Shown here: positions 40,202-48,383 of the stretch, piece after piece
Numbering within the stretch: position 1 is the stretch's first letter
How the letters are laid out: every line of letters begins with the position of its first letter
NCBI GenBank assembly: GCA_000333235.1
Contig: CAPN01000016.1
Span: 62,001 to 126,000 of the forward strand
Direction of reading: 5' to 3'
DNA length: 64,000 bases
Origin: Pseudoalteromonas luteoviolacea B = ATCC 29581
Lineage (GTDB): Bacteria > Pseudomonadota > Gammaproteobacteria > Enterobacterales > Alteromonadaceae
The notes under the pieces: model-generated
The model's database searches: none
What the model saw: the letters and a program-made list of their open reading frames with translations, nothing else
What the model was told of the DNA's origin: nothing
Program-made: the position numbers and the translations under genes

Positions 40202-41329
40202 ATGACAATAAGAAAATTACGAGTCGCATTTATCGGAGGCGGGATAAATTCTGCTGTCGGGTATGTCCATTTTGCGGCGATTCAACTTGATAACAAATTT
40301 GATGTCGTTGCAGGTGCTTTTAGCCGCCATAGTGAGTCAAACCAACAAACTGGCGAAGTTTGGGGTGTAGACGCTGGTCGAATTTATGATGATTGGCGCA
40401 CGTGTATTGAACAAGAAAAAAATAATGTCGACGCCTTTGTGGTACTGACTCCAACACCGCATCACTTTGAAGTGCTTGAGACTTTACTCTCACTCAATAT
40501 GCCAGTGATCTGTGAAAAAGCACTAGTATCAGGCCCTACTGAAGCTAAAAAACTTGCGCTGTTGTATGACGCTAATAAGCACTTTTTAGCAGTAACCTTT
40601 AATTACAGCGGTTACGCTATGGTTCGAGAGCTCAAAGATATTATTAAGCGCGGTATATTGGGTGACATTCAAAAAATCCATTTAGAAATGCCACAAGAAG
40701 GCTTTAAACGGCCACCTGATATCGCCGGAAAGCCGAGCTTACCTCAAGCTTGGCGTCTTAAAGACTACGAAGTCCCTACGATTTGCCTCGACTTAGGTGT
40801 GCATCTACATCACCTTTCAAGTTATTTGCTTGAACTTGAGCCCATTGAAACTTGCGCTCAATTTGCTAATCACTCAACCTACACAGGGCTAGTTGACGAC
40901 GTGCAAATGCTGCTTAAATACCCGCAAGGCATAACTGGTAGTATGTGGATGTCAAAAACAGCAATCGGAAATCGTAATGGCTTGCGGATCCGAGTTTTTG
41001 GTACACAAGGTAGCGCGATGTGGTTTCAGTTGAACCCTGATGAACTGGAATTACAGTTCAATGATGGACGCCGAGAAATACTCGACAGGGCTGGGCAATG
41101 TTCATATGCTAATCAATTCCGTTACAACCGCATGAAACCAGGTCACCCAACTGGCTTTGTCGAAGCGTTTGCAAACCTTTATACCGATATTCATGCGTCC
41201 TTGTGCAATTACCTTGACGGTAAGCCGAGCGGTTCTGAATATGTGTTTGGGTTGGAGCACGCAACACAAGGTCTAGAGCTGTTTCACAAAGCGTCTATTT
41301 CGAACCAAACAGGTGAATGGGTTAAATAG
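40202..41329 (+). CDS. Gfo/Idh/MocA-family sugar oxidoreductase
   Basis: A 375-residue NAD(P)-dependent oxidoreductase with the Rossmann loop FIGGGINSAVG near residue 10, LTPTPHHFEVLE, and the EKAL motif (here CEKALVSG near residue 102) that carries the catalytic lysine in the family. GGAG lies eight bases before ATG 40202, and the gap from pseC is 33 bases, so it is in the pseB operon. It is not a standard pseudaminic acid enzyme; it may oxidise or reduce a derivative sugar. A strong hairpin terminator follows. Confidence 0.85.
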   Translation: MTIRKLRVAFIGGGINSAVGYVHFAAIQLDNKFDVVAGAFSRHSESNQQTGEVWGVDAGRIYDDWRTCIEQEKNNVDAFVVLTPTPHHFEVLETLLSLNMPVICEKALVSGPTEAKKLALLYDANKHFLAVTFNYSGYAMVRELKDIIKRGILGDIQKIHLEMPQEGFKRPPDIAGKPSLPQAWRLKDYEVPTICLDLGVHLHHLSSYLLELEPIETCAQFANHSTYTGLVDDVQMLLKYPQGITGSMWMSKTAIGNRNGLRIRVFGTQGSAMWFQLNPDELELQFNDGRREILDRAGQCSYANQFRYNRMKPGHPTGFVEAFANLYTDIHASLCNYLDGKPSGSEYVFGLEHATQGLELFHKASISNQTGEWVK

Positions 41330-41349
41330 CCTCAAATAGCAAAAATGGA

Positions 41350-41380
41350 GTATCAGCCTAGCGCAGCTGATACTTTAGTT
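41350..41380. terminator. Bidirectional terminator between convergent operons
   Basis: GTATCAGC (41350-41357) and GCTGATAC (41366-41373) form a perfect 8-bp stem with an 8-base loop that contains the stop codon of the minus-strand ligase gene. TTTAGTTTTA follows on the plus strand, and CATTTTTGC on the minus strand. Confidence 0.85.
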
Positions 41381-42866
41381 TTACGTCGTTACGAAGCACT
41401 TTACCCATTTGATTGCGGTCTAATTCGCTAATACTTTCCAGAAATCGTGGTTGCTGATAATCCGTTAATTCATTCAAGCAGATTTGACGCAGTTCTCTTG
41501 TTATATCCGAATCATCCACTTGCTCGTAGACGACTTTTACAACTTCGCCAAGTTGGGGCTCAGGGCATGCAAACGCGACGCAATCCATCACCTTAGGATG
41601 TTTCTTAATGACGGCCTCAATATCCTGAGGATAAACATTTATCCCACCCGACGATATGACTTCCTTTTTACGCCCTACGTAGTACAGATAGCCGTCGTTG
41701 TCTAAATAACCGAGATCGCCCGTGTAAAAGTAACCTTCGTCATCATACGCAGCACTGGTCGCTTCTGGTAGTTTGAGATAGCCACTAAACGCTGTCAGTG
41801 TTTTACAAGTAATTTCCCCGACGTCCATTGACGCAACTGGCGTGCGATGTTCATCAACGATTTTTACATCAACAAACGGCAACGGCTTACCAACACTACC
41901 ATTTTTGTTGGGTTCGGTAGTAATTGAAAAATCGGTGACCACACCAACTTCAGACGCGCCATAACATTCATGGAACTGACAAGAGAGCTTTGCGAGCAAG
42001 CGTTTTTTTGAGTCAGCGTTTAATACCGCTGAGGAGGATACCAAACAACGGATCGAAGCAAGTTGCCCGATGTCGACATCGTTATTCAGTAAGCTTTCTA
42101 ACTGGGCAGAAACGGCGAATAAGAACGAGACTTTATGAAGCCAAATCGCTTTAACCCATTGCTGCAAATTGAACTTAGGTAAAATGACAGTGGTTGCACC
42201 CAGCATCAATGGCATCAAAACACCACGCTGCGCAAGCGAATGATAAAGAGGTGTTGCCACCAAAACCGTATCGTCTTTATTAAGTCGGTAATATTGAATG
42301 GTAGCCAAAAACGCTCGGTTAATTTTGCATTGCTGACTTAATGTAATCGGCTTTGGTTGCCCTGTGGAGCCCGACGTCATCGTCAAAATATAAGGCGAAG
42401 AAACATCGACTTCTTTAATTTCCAGTAAAGGCCAAGCGCCACTCATCACTTGCGACCAACTGATTTCGTCTGCCACCGCTTTATGCATTGTGATCACAGA
42501 GGACTTTTCGACCACATTGGTTTCAAGTAATACTTTACTCACAGTAGGCCAAGCGATGGCTGCGGCAACGGGTGTCGATTTGAGCGCAGTGATGAGCGCA
42601 TCGCCTTTTAGACTAATCGGTAAAGGCACGACACCGAGCCCTAAACGCGCACATGCCAGCAAAATAATGGGATATTCAATACCGTTTGGGGCAAATAATG
42701 CAATCCGTTGTCCTGCTGTTAGCCCTAGATGCTGCAGGTAACCGCATAGGTTTGTCACTTGCTCATTGACCGCAAAATAACTCAGTTGACTATCTTCATA
42801 AATTACCGCCACTTTTTGTGGCTCTGTGTCAACATGTGATTTAAAAAGGTCGTAGATGGTCTTCAT
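41358..42866 (-). CDS. Acyl-adenylate-forming ligase (AMP-binding family)
   Basis: A 502-residue ANL-superfamily ligase that would activate a carboxylic acid with ATP and pass it to CoA or to a carrier protein. It has the P-loop-like TMTSGSTGQPKP near residue 160, the YFYTGDLGYLDNDGYLYYVGR hinge region near 385, and the catalytic lysine in NQMGKVLRNDVK near the C-terminus. It overlaps the PseG fusion gene by four bases (ATGA), in one operon with an acyl carrier protein, so transfer of the acyl group to that carrier is the likely role. The acid is unknown. Confidence 0.85.
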   Translation of the reverse strand: MKTIYDLFKSHVDTEPQKVAVIYEDSQLSYFAVNEQVTNLCGYLQHLGLTAGQRIALFAPNGIEYPIILLACARLGLGVVPLPISLKGDALITALKSTPVAAAIAWPTVSKVLLETNVVEKSSVITMHKAVADEISWSQVMSGAWPLLEIKEVDVSSPYILTMTSGSTGQPKPITLSQQCKINRAFLATIQYYRLNKDDTVLVATPLYHSLAQRGVLMPLMLGATTVILPKFNLQQWVKAIWLHKVSFLFAVSAQLESLLNNDVDIGQLASIRCLVSSSAVLNADSKKRLLAKLSCQFHECYGASEVGVVTDFSITTEPNKNGSVGKPLPFVDVKIVDEHRTPVASMDVGEITCKTLTAFSGYLKLPEATSAAYDDEGYFYTGDLGYLDNDGYLYYVGRKKEVISSGGINVYPQDIEAVIKKHPKVMDCVAFACPEPQLGEVVKVVYEQVDDSDITRELRQICLNELTDYQQPRFLESISELDRNQMGKVLRNDVKLKYQLR

Positions 42867-44437
42867 AGCTGGTCCGCCTTAGGCGATTTCATTACAAAAT
42901 TAAATTCCTGAACATTGGCATTTGGAAATAGACGCTGAGTTACAGAAAATTCTTTCATAGTTGGGTGAAGCGAAACAAACCCTGCACGCTGGTTTAACAG
43001 GTTAACAAATCGGTTGTCTTTATTGATGACAGCAAGCCAAGTTGCTTTAGGATAACTTCGTTCGCACTCAGTTAACTGCCACTCAAGGACTAATTGCGCA
43101 TGGGTAAAGTTCACTCGATCGCAAGCAGCAAACCAACCGCCAATCAAGAACTCTTGTTCAGCATCAACCACTTTTTGATGCCACACATAGAGCAACACCC
43201 CATGTTCGTCATACATCACATAGGATTCTCGCCGATTGTTAAACCACCAATTATAGTGTTCTATCCGCTCTATTTTATCGGTAATGGTCATGCGCCAAAG
43301 GTTATCTTGTCGATTTCTCGCCCACAAATAGTGGTTAATATCGCCATCATTGACGGCTCTAAGCGAAATGTGTTCAGTAAGTTGCAAAACCTGGGGCGCA
43401 GTTAAACTTGACGGCGTAGGATTAGGCTCGATGTGCTCAAGACCAAGGATACTATCTCTCACACGATATACCCCTAGCCCATCGACTGGGACTAGCGCTT
43501 GCTTTCTTAATTGTGCCAACCGCTCTCTTTTTAAGTACACGGTCTCTATCAGCGCAACCAACTTTTGCACGTCACTTTTGTCAATTGAGTCTAAGTGGCA
43601 ATAGTGACCCAATGCCTCTAAATCAAAAATATCATTCTGTTGGTTGGGCGCTATCGAAAAGGTGATTGCTGGCGTATTGCACGCTGCAAGTTCATACAGT
43701 GACGTGCCTAGCGCCCCAACAAATAACCCACACTGAGCGAAAAAGGGCTGAACACTCTGCAAGCCTTCGTGCAAAGATAATAGGTTATGGCGCTCATTAA
43801 GCTTGTTTAGACGCTCAGTATTAATGGCCTTAGGACCAATAATGACATCAATACTAAACGGCAATGGCTCAGAGCTCGCTACTAACGCTTCAATTACGTC
43901 TGTTAAACTATCCCAATCACCGCCACCACCGAGTGAAAACAAAATAGAATTGTTACGCGGCAACACTGCACGTTGTTGATATTCTTGCTGTAACAAGGCA
44001 AAACTTGGCCCAAGCAATTTATTGCGGGTCGTTGAGTTTTTGTAACGGCCAAACGTTTGCAAACCTTGCCATTTTGCGTCTACGATAAAATCTGCTACGT
44101 GCACCCGCTCTAAATCATCTAGCGCGATGAGTTCGATGCCCGTTTTTTTAACTTCGCTTTCCCATTCCATACCAAGACGATAACTATCCACTACGCAGTA
44201 GCGCACAACACCAATGTCATCGATTAAAGAAACTAGAAAATTCGCATCTTCAAGTTCACAACGCTTAGAAACGGTGTAGACCGATTTATCAAACGGCGAA
44301 AGCAAATCCAGCTTCTCAAACCCTGAGTCAATCACAAACGTTGAATTAATGCCTTGCTCTAAAAATGCCAACGCGAGGCTTTTGCAACGCATTAAATGAC
44401 CAATACCACAGCTTGTATCAACGCGAAATAAAATCAC
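42863..44437 (-). CDS. pseG: PseG hydrolase fused to a C-terminal GNAT acyltransferase domain
   Basis: Residues 1-340 match PseG, which removes UDP from the diamino-trideoxy-altropyranose: GIGHLMRCKSLALAFLEQG near residue 11, FSLGGGGDWDSLTDVI near 168 and the ALGTSLYELAACNTPAI donor-site helix. Residues ~350-524 look like a GNAT acyltransferase of the PseH/RimJ type (HISLRAVNDGDINHYLWARN ... WLAVINKDNRFVNLLNQRAGF). PseG proteins are usually 280-360 residues, so this is a fusion. PseH normally N-acylates the substrate just before PseG. The start is GTG at 44437, overlapping the carrier protein stop (GTGA). Confidence 0.88.
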   Translation of the reverse strand: MILFRVDTSCGIGHLMRCKSLALAFLEQGINSTFVIDSGFEKLDLLSPFDKSVYTVSKRCELEDANFLVSLIDDIGVVRYCVVDSYRLGMEWESEVKKTGIELIALDDLERVHVADFIVDAKWQGLQTFGRYKNSTTRNKLLGPSFALLQQEYQQRAVLPRNNSILFSLGGGGDWDSLTDVIEALVASSEPLPFSIDVIIGPKAINTERLNKLNERHNLLSLHEGLQSVQPFFAQCGLFVGALGTSLYELAACNTPAITFSIAPNQQNDIFDLEALGHYCHLDSIDKSDVQKLVALIETVYLKRERLAQLRKQALVPVDGLGVYRVRDSILGLEHIEPNPTPSSLTAPQVLQLTEHISLRAVNDGDINHYLWARNRQDNLWRMTITDKIERIEHYNWWFNNRRESYVMYDEHGVLLYVWHQKVVDAEQEFLIGGWFAACDRVNFTHAQLVLEWQLTECERSYPKATWLAVINKDNRFVNLLNQRAGFVSLHPTMKEFSVTQRLFPNANVQEFNFVMKSPKADQL

Positions 44438-44679
44438 CCGAGCTCCGTAATACTATTTGCTAACATGCCAAGCATGGCATTTTTAGGATCTGCCAATAGT
44501 GCTGCTGGTACTTGCACACCTAATTCAACCTCAATCGCCATTACCATGGTAAGAATTTCAAACGAATCGAGTACACCCGCCGATACAAAATCATAGTCTT
44601 GCCAATGCTCAGGGAGGATAACACCGCGCTGTTCAAAAAAATCTCGGAAAAATGCTGCAAAATTCATAGCCGTGGTCAT
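44434..44679 (-). CDS. Acyl carrier protein in the pseudaminic acid operon
   Basis: An 81-residue acidic, helical protein with the phosphopantetheine attachment serine in GVLDSFEIL (Ser39). Start ATG 44679 overlaps the pseI stop (ATGA) and has GGA seven bases upstream; ATG 44694 would add five residues and overlap pseI by 19 bases. It is flanked by pseI and the PseG-GNAT fusion, with an acyl-adenylate ligase two genes on. It probably carries an acyl group destined for the amino sugar. It is not the fatty acid synthesis AcpP, whose sequence is different. Confidence 0.85.
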   Translation of the reverse strand: MTTAMNFAAFFRDFFEQRGVILPEHWQDYDFVSAGVLDSFEILTMVMAIEVELGVQVPAALLADPKNAMLGMLANSITELG

Positions 44680-45719
44680 TGTAAATCCGTCCATTTGAGT
44701 TGTTCACCACATTGAATTGAACGAGCAACTTGTCGACCAATTAAACGAGGAATTTCTTTTGGTTGAATTTCACCACTACCAGGGCGCATTTGACGTAAAT
44801 GTTCAGCCGTTAACCGTTCTCCTTGGTTTATGTCCTTCACCACATAAACACAGCGGCGCGCCTTAGATGGCTCGCTTGGATAGTGCACAGTACCTAACGC
44901 TTGCTCTATTTGACGAACTCCATGGACAAGACTTTTCAGTTCATCCGGCGTCATCGAGAAAAAGCTATCCGCGGTTTCGTCTTCTTTATTCAGTACAAAA
45001 TGCTTTTCAATCATGCAAGCGCCAACGGCAACCGACGCAAGCGGCACATCATTGCCGAGCGTATGATCAGATAGCCCGACAGGCACCCCAAATGCGTCTT
45101 GCATATGAGGAATGGTGCGAAGGTTAATACTGTTGGCTGGTGCTGGATAGGTACTCGTGCATTTCATCAACGCCAATTCTTTGACACCGGCATCTTGCGC
45201 AACTTTAACCGCGTCGGCAATTTCCGCGAGCGTTGCGCCACCCGTTGACATAATTACCGGTTTGCCCGTTTTTGCTACTGCACGAATCAAATCATGATCG
45301 ATCAGTTCAGGAGACGCAATTTTATAAGCCGGTGCATTGAGTTCTGCGAGTAACTCAACCGCCGTCGCATCGAAGGGTGAAGAAAAACACGTGATGCCAA
45401 TTTTATTTGCCAATTCAAATAATTCAGCATGAAAATCCCATGGCATGTAAGCACCTTCGTACAAGTCATAAAGGTACTGGCCTTTCCACGGCCCTTCGTT
45501 GATATAAAAGTGCGGTAAATCGCACTTCATGGTGAGCGTGTCGGCACGGTAGGTTTGTAGCTTTATCGCGTCCGCCCCCGCCTCTTTTGCAGCAATAACG
45601 AGCTCTTTTGCTTTATTCAAGCACTGACCGTGGTTGGCTGACATCTCTGCAATGATGTAGCATGGTTCGTCATGACCGATTAGTCGGCCATTGATATTTA
45701 ATTTCGTTTCAAATTTCAT
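44676..45719 (-). CDS. pseI: PseI, pseudaminic acid synthase
   Basis: Condenses the 6-deoxy-diacylamino-altrose with phosphoenolpyruvate to give the nine-carbon pseudaminic acid. It has 347 residues: NeuB-type TIM barrel (PCYIIAEMSANHGQCLNKAKEL, TGGATLAEI, LSDHTLGNDVPLASVAVGA) and a C-terminal SAF/antifreeze-like domain (from about residue 285, QMRPGSGEIQPKEIPRLIGR). ATG 45719, with a 48-bp gap from the FkbM-like gene upstream in the same direction. Confidence 0.95.
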   Translation of the reverse strand: MKFETKLNINGRLIGHDEPCYIIAEMSANHGQCLNKAKELVIAAKEAGADAIKLQTYRADTLTMKCDLPHFYINEGPWKGQYLYDLYEGAYMPWDFHAELFELANKIGITCFSSPFDATAVELLAELNAPAYKIASPELIDHDLIRAVAKTGKPVIMSTGGATLAEIADAVKVAQDAGVKELALMKCTSTYPAPANSINLRTIPHMQDAFGVPVGLSDHTLGNDVPLASVAVGACMIEKHFVLNKEDETADSFFSMTPDELKSLVHGVRQIEQALGTVHYPSEPSKARRCVYVVKDINQGERLTAEHLRQMRPGSGEIQPKEIPRLIGRQVARSIQCGEQLKWTDLQ

Positions 45720-45767
45720 TCTTTATCCAACTTAGTGCAGCAAGATGGTTAATTTATCGGAAAACCA

Positions 45768-46868
45768 TTATAAAAACTTAGGTACGGCATAAAACTGTGT
45801 TTCTAGCAGCCAATGCCCTTCTTGTCTGAGATAAAAATTGTATGTATTCGGTGCTATCGATTCAATGTAAAGTGGGATCTCCCACAAATCTTTTGGGCAG
45901 TGATAGAGCGACAGAGCTAACGTCGGTAAGTGTTTAGCTATATAGTCGGATGCCTGTTTGATTGCGGCAAAATCAGCCCCTTCAATATCCATTTTGAGGA
46001 TGTTACTCTGAAATCGATGAAGTAAATCGCCCAGATTACTAGACTGAACAAAACTTCCCTCCTCTGAATCTTTATCATCAACCAACTCCACCACCGTCGC
46101 AGATTCCATTTCAACCACTTTAAGACTACAACCTTTAGGAACACCGACCGCGGTTCGAATAACCTTTACCGGCACACCGAAATTGCTAAGCAGTCTCTCA
46201 TTAAGTTTTTGAATGTTCTTTTCAGATACTTCGATGGCAACATAGTCAGAAACTTTATCTTTAAATCGCCTCGCAAATCCATCAAGCGTATCGCCATCAA
46301 ATGCCCCGACATCCAAGACTCTTAAGTCTAAATAGTCATAAAGCTTAGGAATATCAGGGGGAAAATACATTTCATAACGTTGTGGATGTGGGTAATAAAG
46401 TGCGCATGGCGTGGTTCTATAATTTACTATTTTGTCGAACGTTTCTTTCGAATGTCTATCGGCCCAAAGCGATTGTAGCTGCGCACATTTTACTTGGTCT
46501 ACTTGGTACTCCCTCGGAGCCTGCATCCACAAGACACCACATTCATTCAGTATTTCTAGCGCCTTTGGAAAGGCACTAAATACGTCTAGAGTTTCGATTA
46601 TCTCTTCAAACCCGTAGTCATTTAGGCTCTCGTACACACCGTCAAAACCAAGAATGGTTACCAATATAGGCAGCTTTTTTTCGATTTTTAACGCAGGAAA
46701 CGTGATGCATGGAGTGCGATCGAAATGCGAAGCTTTTGGACAGCGGTCCAAAATAGCTTTTGGCTTTAACCCAATTTGACACAAATAAGTATTTAGCGCT
46801 TGCCCAAAGTGGCTCCCACCATAAATGTAAAACTGCTCTGATTTAAGCTTTAACACCACTTGCTCCAA
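45768..46868 (-). CDS. FkbM-family methyltransferase with N-terminal Rossmann-like domain
   Basis: A 366-residue protein. Residues ~165-340 carry FkbM methyltransferase features: LDVGAFDGDTLDGFARRF (SAM loop) and ILKMDIEGADFAAI. The first ~120 residues begin FYIYGGSHFGQALNTYLCQIGL, a small nucleotide-binding-like domain often joined to FkbM domains in glycan clusters. It probably O-methylates a sugar of the flagellar glycan. The start appears to be TTG at 46868, with AGGGA upstream; GTG codons three and four residues in are alternatives. It heads the operon containing pseI and pseG. Confidence 0.8.
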   Translation of the reverse strand: MEQVVLKLKSEQFYIYGGSHFGQALNTYLCQIGLKPKAILDRCPKASHFDRTPCITFPALKIEKKLPILVTILGFDGVYESLNDYGFEEIIETLDVFSAFPKALEILNECGVLWMQAPREYQVDQVKCAQLQSLWADRHSKETFDKIVNYRTTPCALYYPHPQRYEMYFPPDIPKLYDYLDLRVLDVGAFDGDTLDGFARRFKDKVSDYVAIEVSEKNIQKLNERLLSNFGVPVKVIRTAVGVPKGCSLKVVEMESATVVELVDDKDSEEGSFVQSSNLGDLLHRFQSNILKMDIEGADFAAIKQASDYIAKHLPTLALSLYHCPKDLWEIPLYIESIAPNTYNFYLRQEGHWLLETQFYAVPKFL

Positions 46869-46891
46869 AAGGTTTCCCTATCAATAATTTA

Positions 46892-46906
46892 GCAAAGTTT
46901 GTGCCA
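46892..46906 (-). promoter_or_regulatory. Probable sigma54 promoter of the fkbM-pseI-pseG operon
   Basis: The minus strand reads TGGCACAAACTTTGC: one mismatch to TGGCACG-N4-TTGC and exact GG-N10-GC spacing. Transcription would start near 46880, about 12 bases before the proposed TTG start. It is one of the best sigma54 matches in the window. Confidence 0.8.
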
Positions 46907-46987
46907 ATCAAAAAGGCCGATAATTTTAAAGATTTTATAACTAAACTTTTGTAACATGTATTTAACTATAAAAAAGGGTGACTCATT

Positions 46988-47716
46988 GTGGCTAGTGATA
47001 TTCAAATTATTATTCAAGCAAGAATGACCTCTACTCGCCTTCCGGGCAAAGTTTTGTTACCACTACTCGATAAAACTGTCTTAGAAATAATGATAGAGAG
47101 ACTGGGTGATTTAAAACCATTTATTATCCTTGCAACGACAAATGATGGCTCAGAACAACCTATCATTAATCTATGCCAGCGATTAAATATTCGATTTTAC
47201 CAAGGTAGTACCGACGATGTGTTGAGCCGCTACTTTGAGGCTGCCACTCATTTTGGTGCGAACGATGAAACCATCATATTGAGACTGACCAGTGATTGCC
47301 CATTAATTGATTACGAGTTGACGAAGGCCGTAATTGAAAAATTGGAGCAAACAACCACAGATATGGTCAGTGTCGGCCCCCACTCAGGATTCCCGCGAGG
47401 ATTGGATTGTTGTGGCTTTAGATATCCTATTTTAAAGAAAACGCATGAGCTGGCAAAGCATCCAGCCGATCGTGAACACGTCACCTTAGGCATGAGCAAA
47501 TTCCAAGATTTGGCCTGCTACAATATTTCAGCAAAAGAAGATTTAAGCCACTATCGACTGACATTAGATGAACCTGCCGACTACGATGCAATTAACGCTG
47601 TGTATAAAAAAATGGGCAACCATACACACTTTTCTTACCAAGAGTTAGTCGCAACCCTAAAGAAAAACCCCGATCTGTACGATATAAATAAACATGTAGA
47701 GCAAAAGTCTGTTTAG
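46988..47716 (+). CDS. SpsF-family cytidylyltransferase
   Basis: A 242-residue nucleotidyltransferase of the SpsF/NeuA-related family: IIIQARMTSTRLPGKVLLPL binds the nucleotide, STDDVLSRYFEAA and RLTSDCPLIDYELTKAVI follow. It may form CMP-pseudaminic acid, since no classical PseF is present in the window, but this is inferred from context. The start is GTG 46988 with AAGGGTG about seven bases upstream. It is divergent from the fkbM-pseI operon. The 91-bp gap to the next gene holds a sigma54 motif, so it may be transcribed alone; its own promoter was not found. Confidence 0.8.
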   Translation: MASDIQIIIQARMTSTRLPGKVLLPLLDKTVLEIMIERLGDLKPFIILATTNDGSEQPIINLCQRLNIRFYQGSTDDVLSRYFEAATHFGANDETIILRLTSDCPLIDYELTKAVIEKLEQTTTDMVSVGPHSGFPRGLDCCGFRYPILKKTHELAKHPADREHVTLGMSKFQDLACYNISAKEDLSHYRLTLDEPADYDAINAVYKKMGNHTHFSYQELVATLKKNPDLYDINKHVEQKSV

Positions 47717-47718
47717 TT

Positions 47719-47734
47719 GGGAATGCTTATTGCA
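47719..47734 (+). promoter_or_regulatory. Possible sigma54 promoter of the SIS-transketolase operon
   Basis: GGGAATGCTTATTGCA keeps the full TTGCA -12 box, the GG and the exact GG-N10-GC spacing, with deviations in the -24 box. The start would be near 47745, leaving a ~63-base leader. It begins three bases after the stop of the SpsF-like gene. Confidence 0.6.
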
Positions 47735-47807
47735 TTACTTAAACTATTCAAAATGATGCTAGAGATTAAGTTTATCGCTCTACGTCAACATGCATTAGGA
47801 GTAATAA

Positions 47808-48383
47808 TTGACCATCGCCACTCAATATATTTCATTGCTCACCGAAGCGTTACAAACTTTGGATTGTGCGAAAATTGACACCTTTGTGTCAATTTTGGAA
47901 GAAGTTCGACAAAACCGAAATCGCATTTATATATGTGGAAATGGCGGGAGTGCTGGCAATGCACTTCATATTGCGAATGATTTTTCATTTGGTATCAATC
48001 CTAATGGTCCGACTATGGATATTGAGGCCTTACCTGCAAACACGTCGGTTGTAACTTGTTTAGCAAATGATATTGGTTATGAAAATATTTTTAGCTATCA
48101 AATAAAAAACAAGGGTAAACCAGGAGATTTACTATGGATTTTAAGTGGTAGTGGAAATTCCGATAACATTGTCAATGCTCTCAATACTGCCAAGAAGCTA
48201 GGAATGATAACGATAGGTATAGTAGGGTTTGATGGTGGTTTATCGTTGAAACTCTTAGACCACTGCATACACCTACCTATTAACGACATGCAAATTAGCG
48301 AGGATATTCAATTAGTAGTAGGTCATATCGCAATGAAAGAGCTAAAACATCGCATTCAACTTAGTGAGCATTTAGAATGTTAG
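47808..48383 (+). CDS. SIS-domain sugar isomerase (GmhA-like)
   Basis: A 191-residue protein with a SIS fold: phosphate-binding CGNGGSAGNALHIAND near residue 43 and WILSGSGNSDNIVNALN near 110. It resembles GmhA, which turns sedoheptulose 7-phosphate into a heptose 7-phosphate, and is of GmhA length. By eye, one acidic residue of the GmhA HFAEEL segment is Asp here (HIANDF) and the C-terminal catalytic His is not in the same register, so the substrate may differ. The start is TTG 47808 with AGGAG (47797-47801) six bases upstream. It is the first gene of a ten-gene sugar operon. Confidence 0.8.
   Translation: MTIATQYISLLTEALQTLDCAKIDTFVSILEEVRQNRNRIYICGNGGSAGNALHIANDFSFGINPNGPTMDIEALPANTSVVTCLANDIGYENIFSYQIKNKGKPGDLLWILSGSGNSDNIVNALNTAKKLGMITIGIVGFDGGLSLKLLDHCIHLPINDMQISEDIQLVVGHIAMKELKHRIQLSEHLEC

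Noticed and set aside
46893..46923. Sigma28-like elements on the plus strand before the SpsF-like gene: CAAAGTTT and a perfect GCCGATAA
   Set aside because: The two boxes are 15 bases apart rather than 11, and the first overlaps the strong minus-strand sigma54 motif. The perfect -10 box is noted, but the spacing makes a working FliA promoter unlikely.
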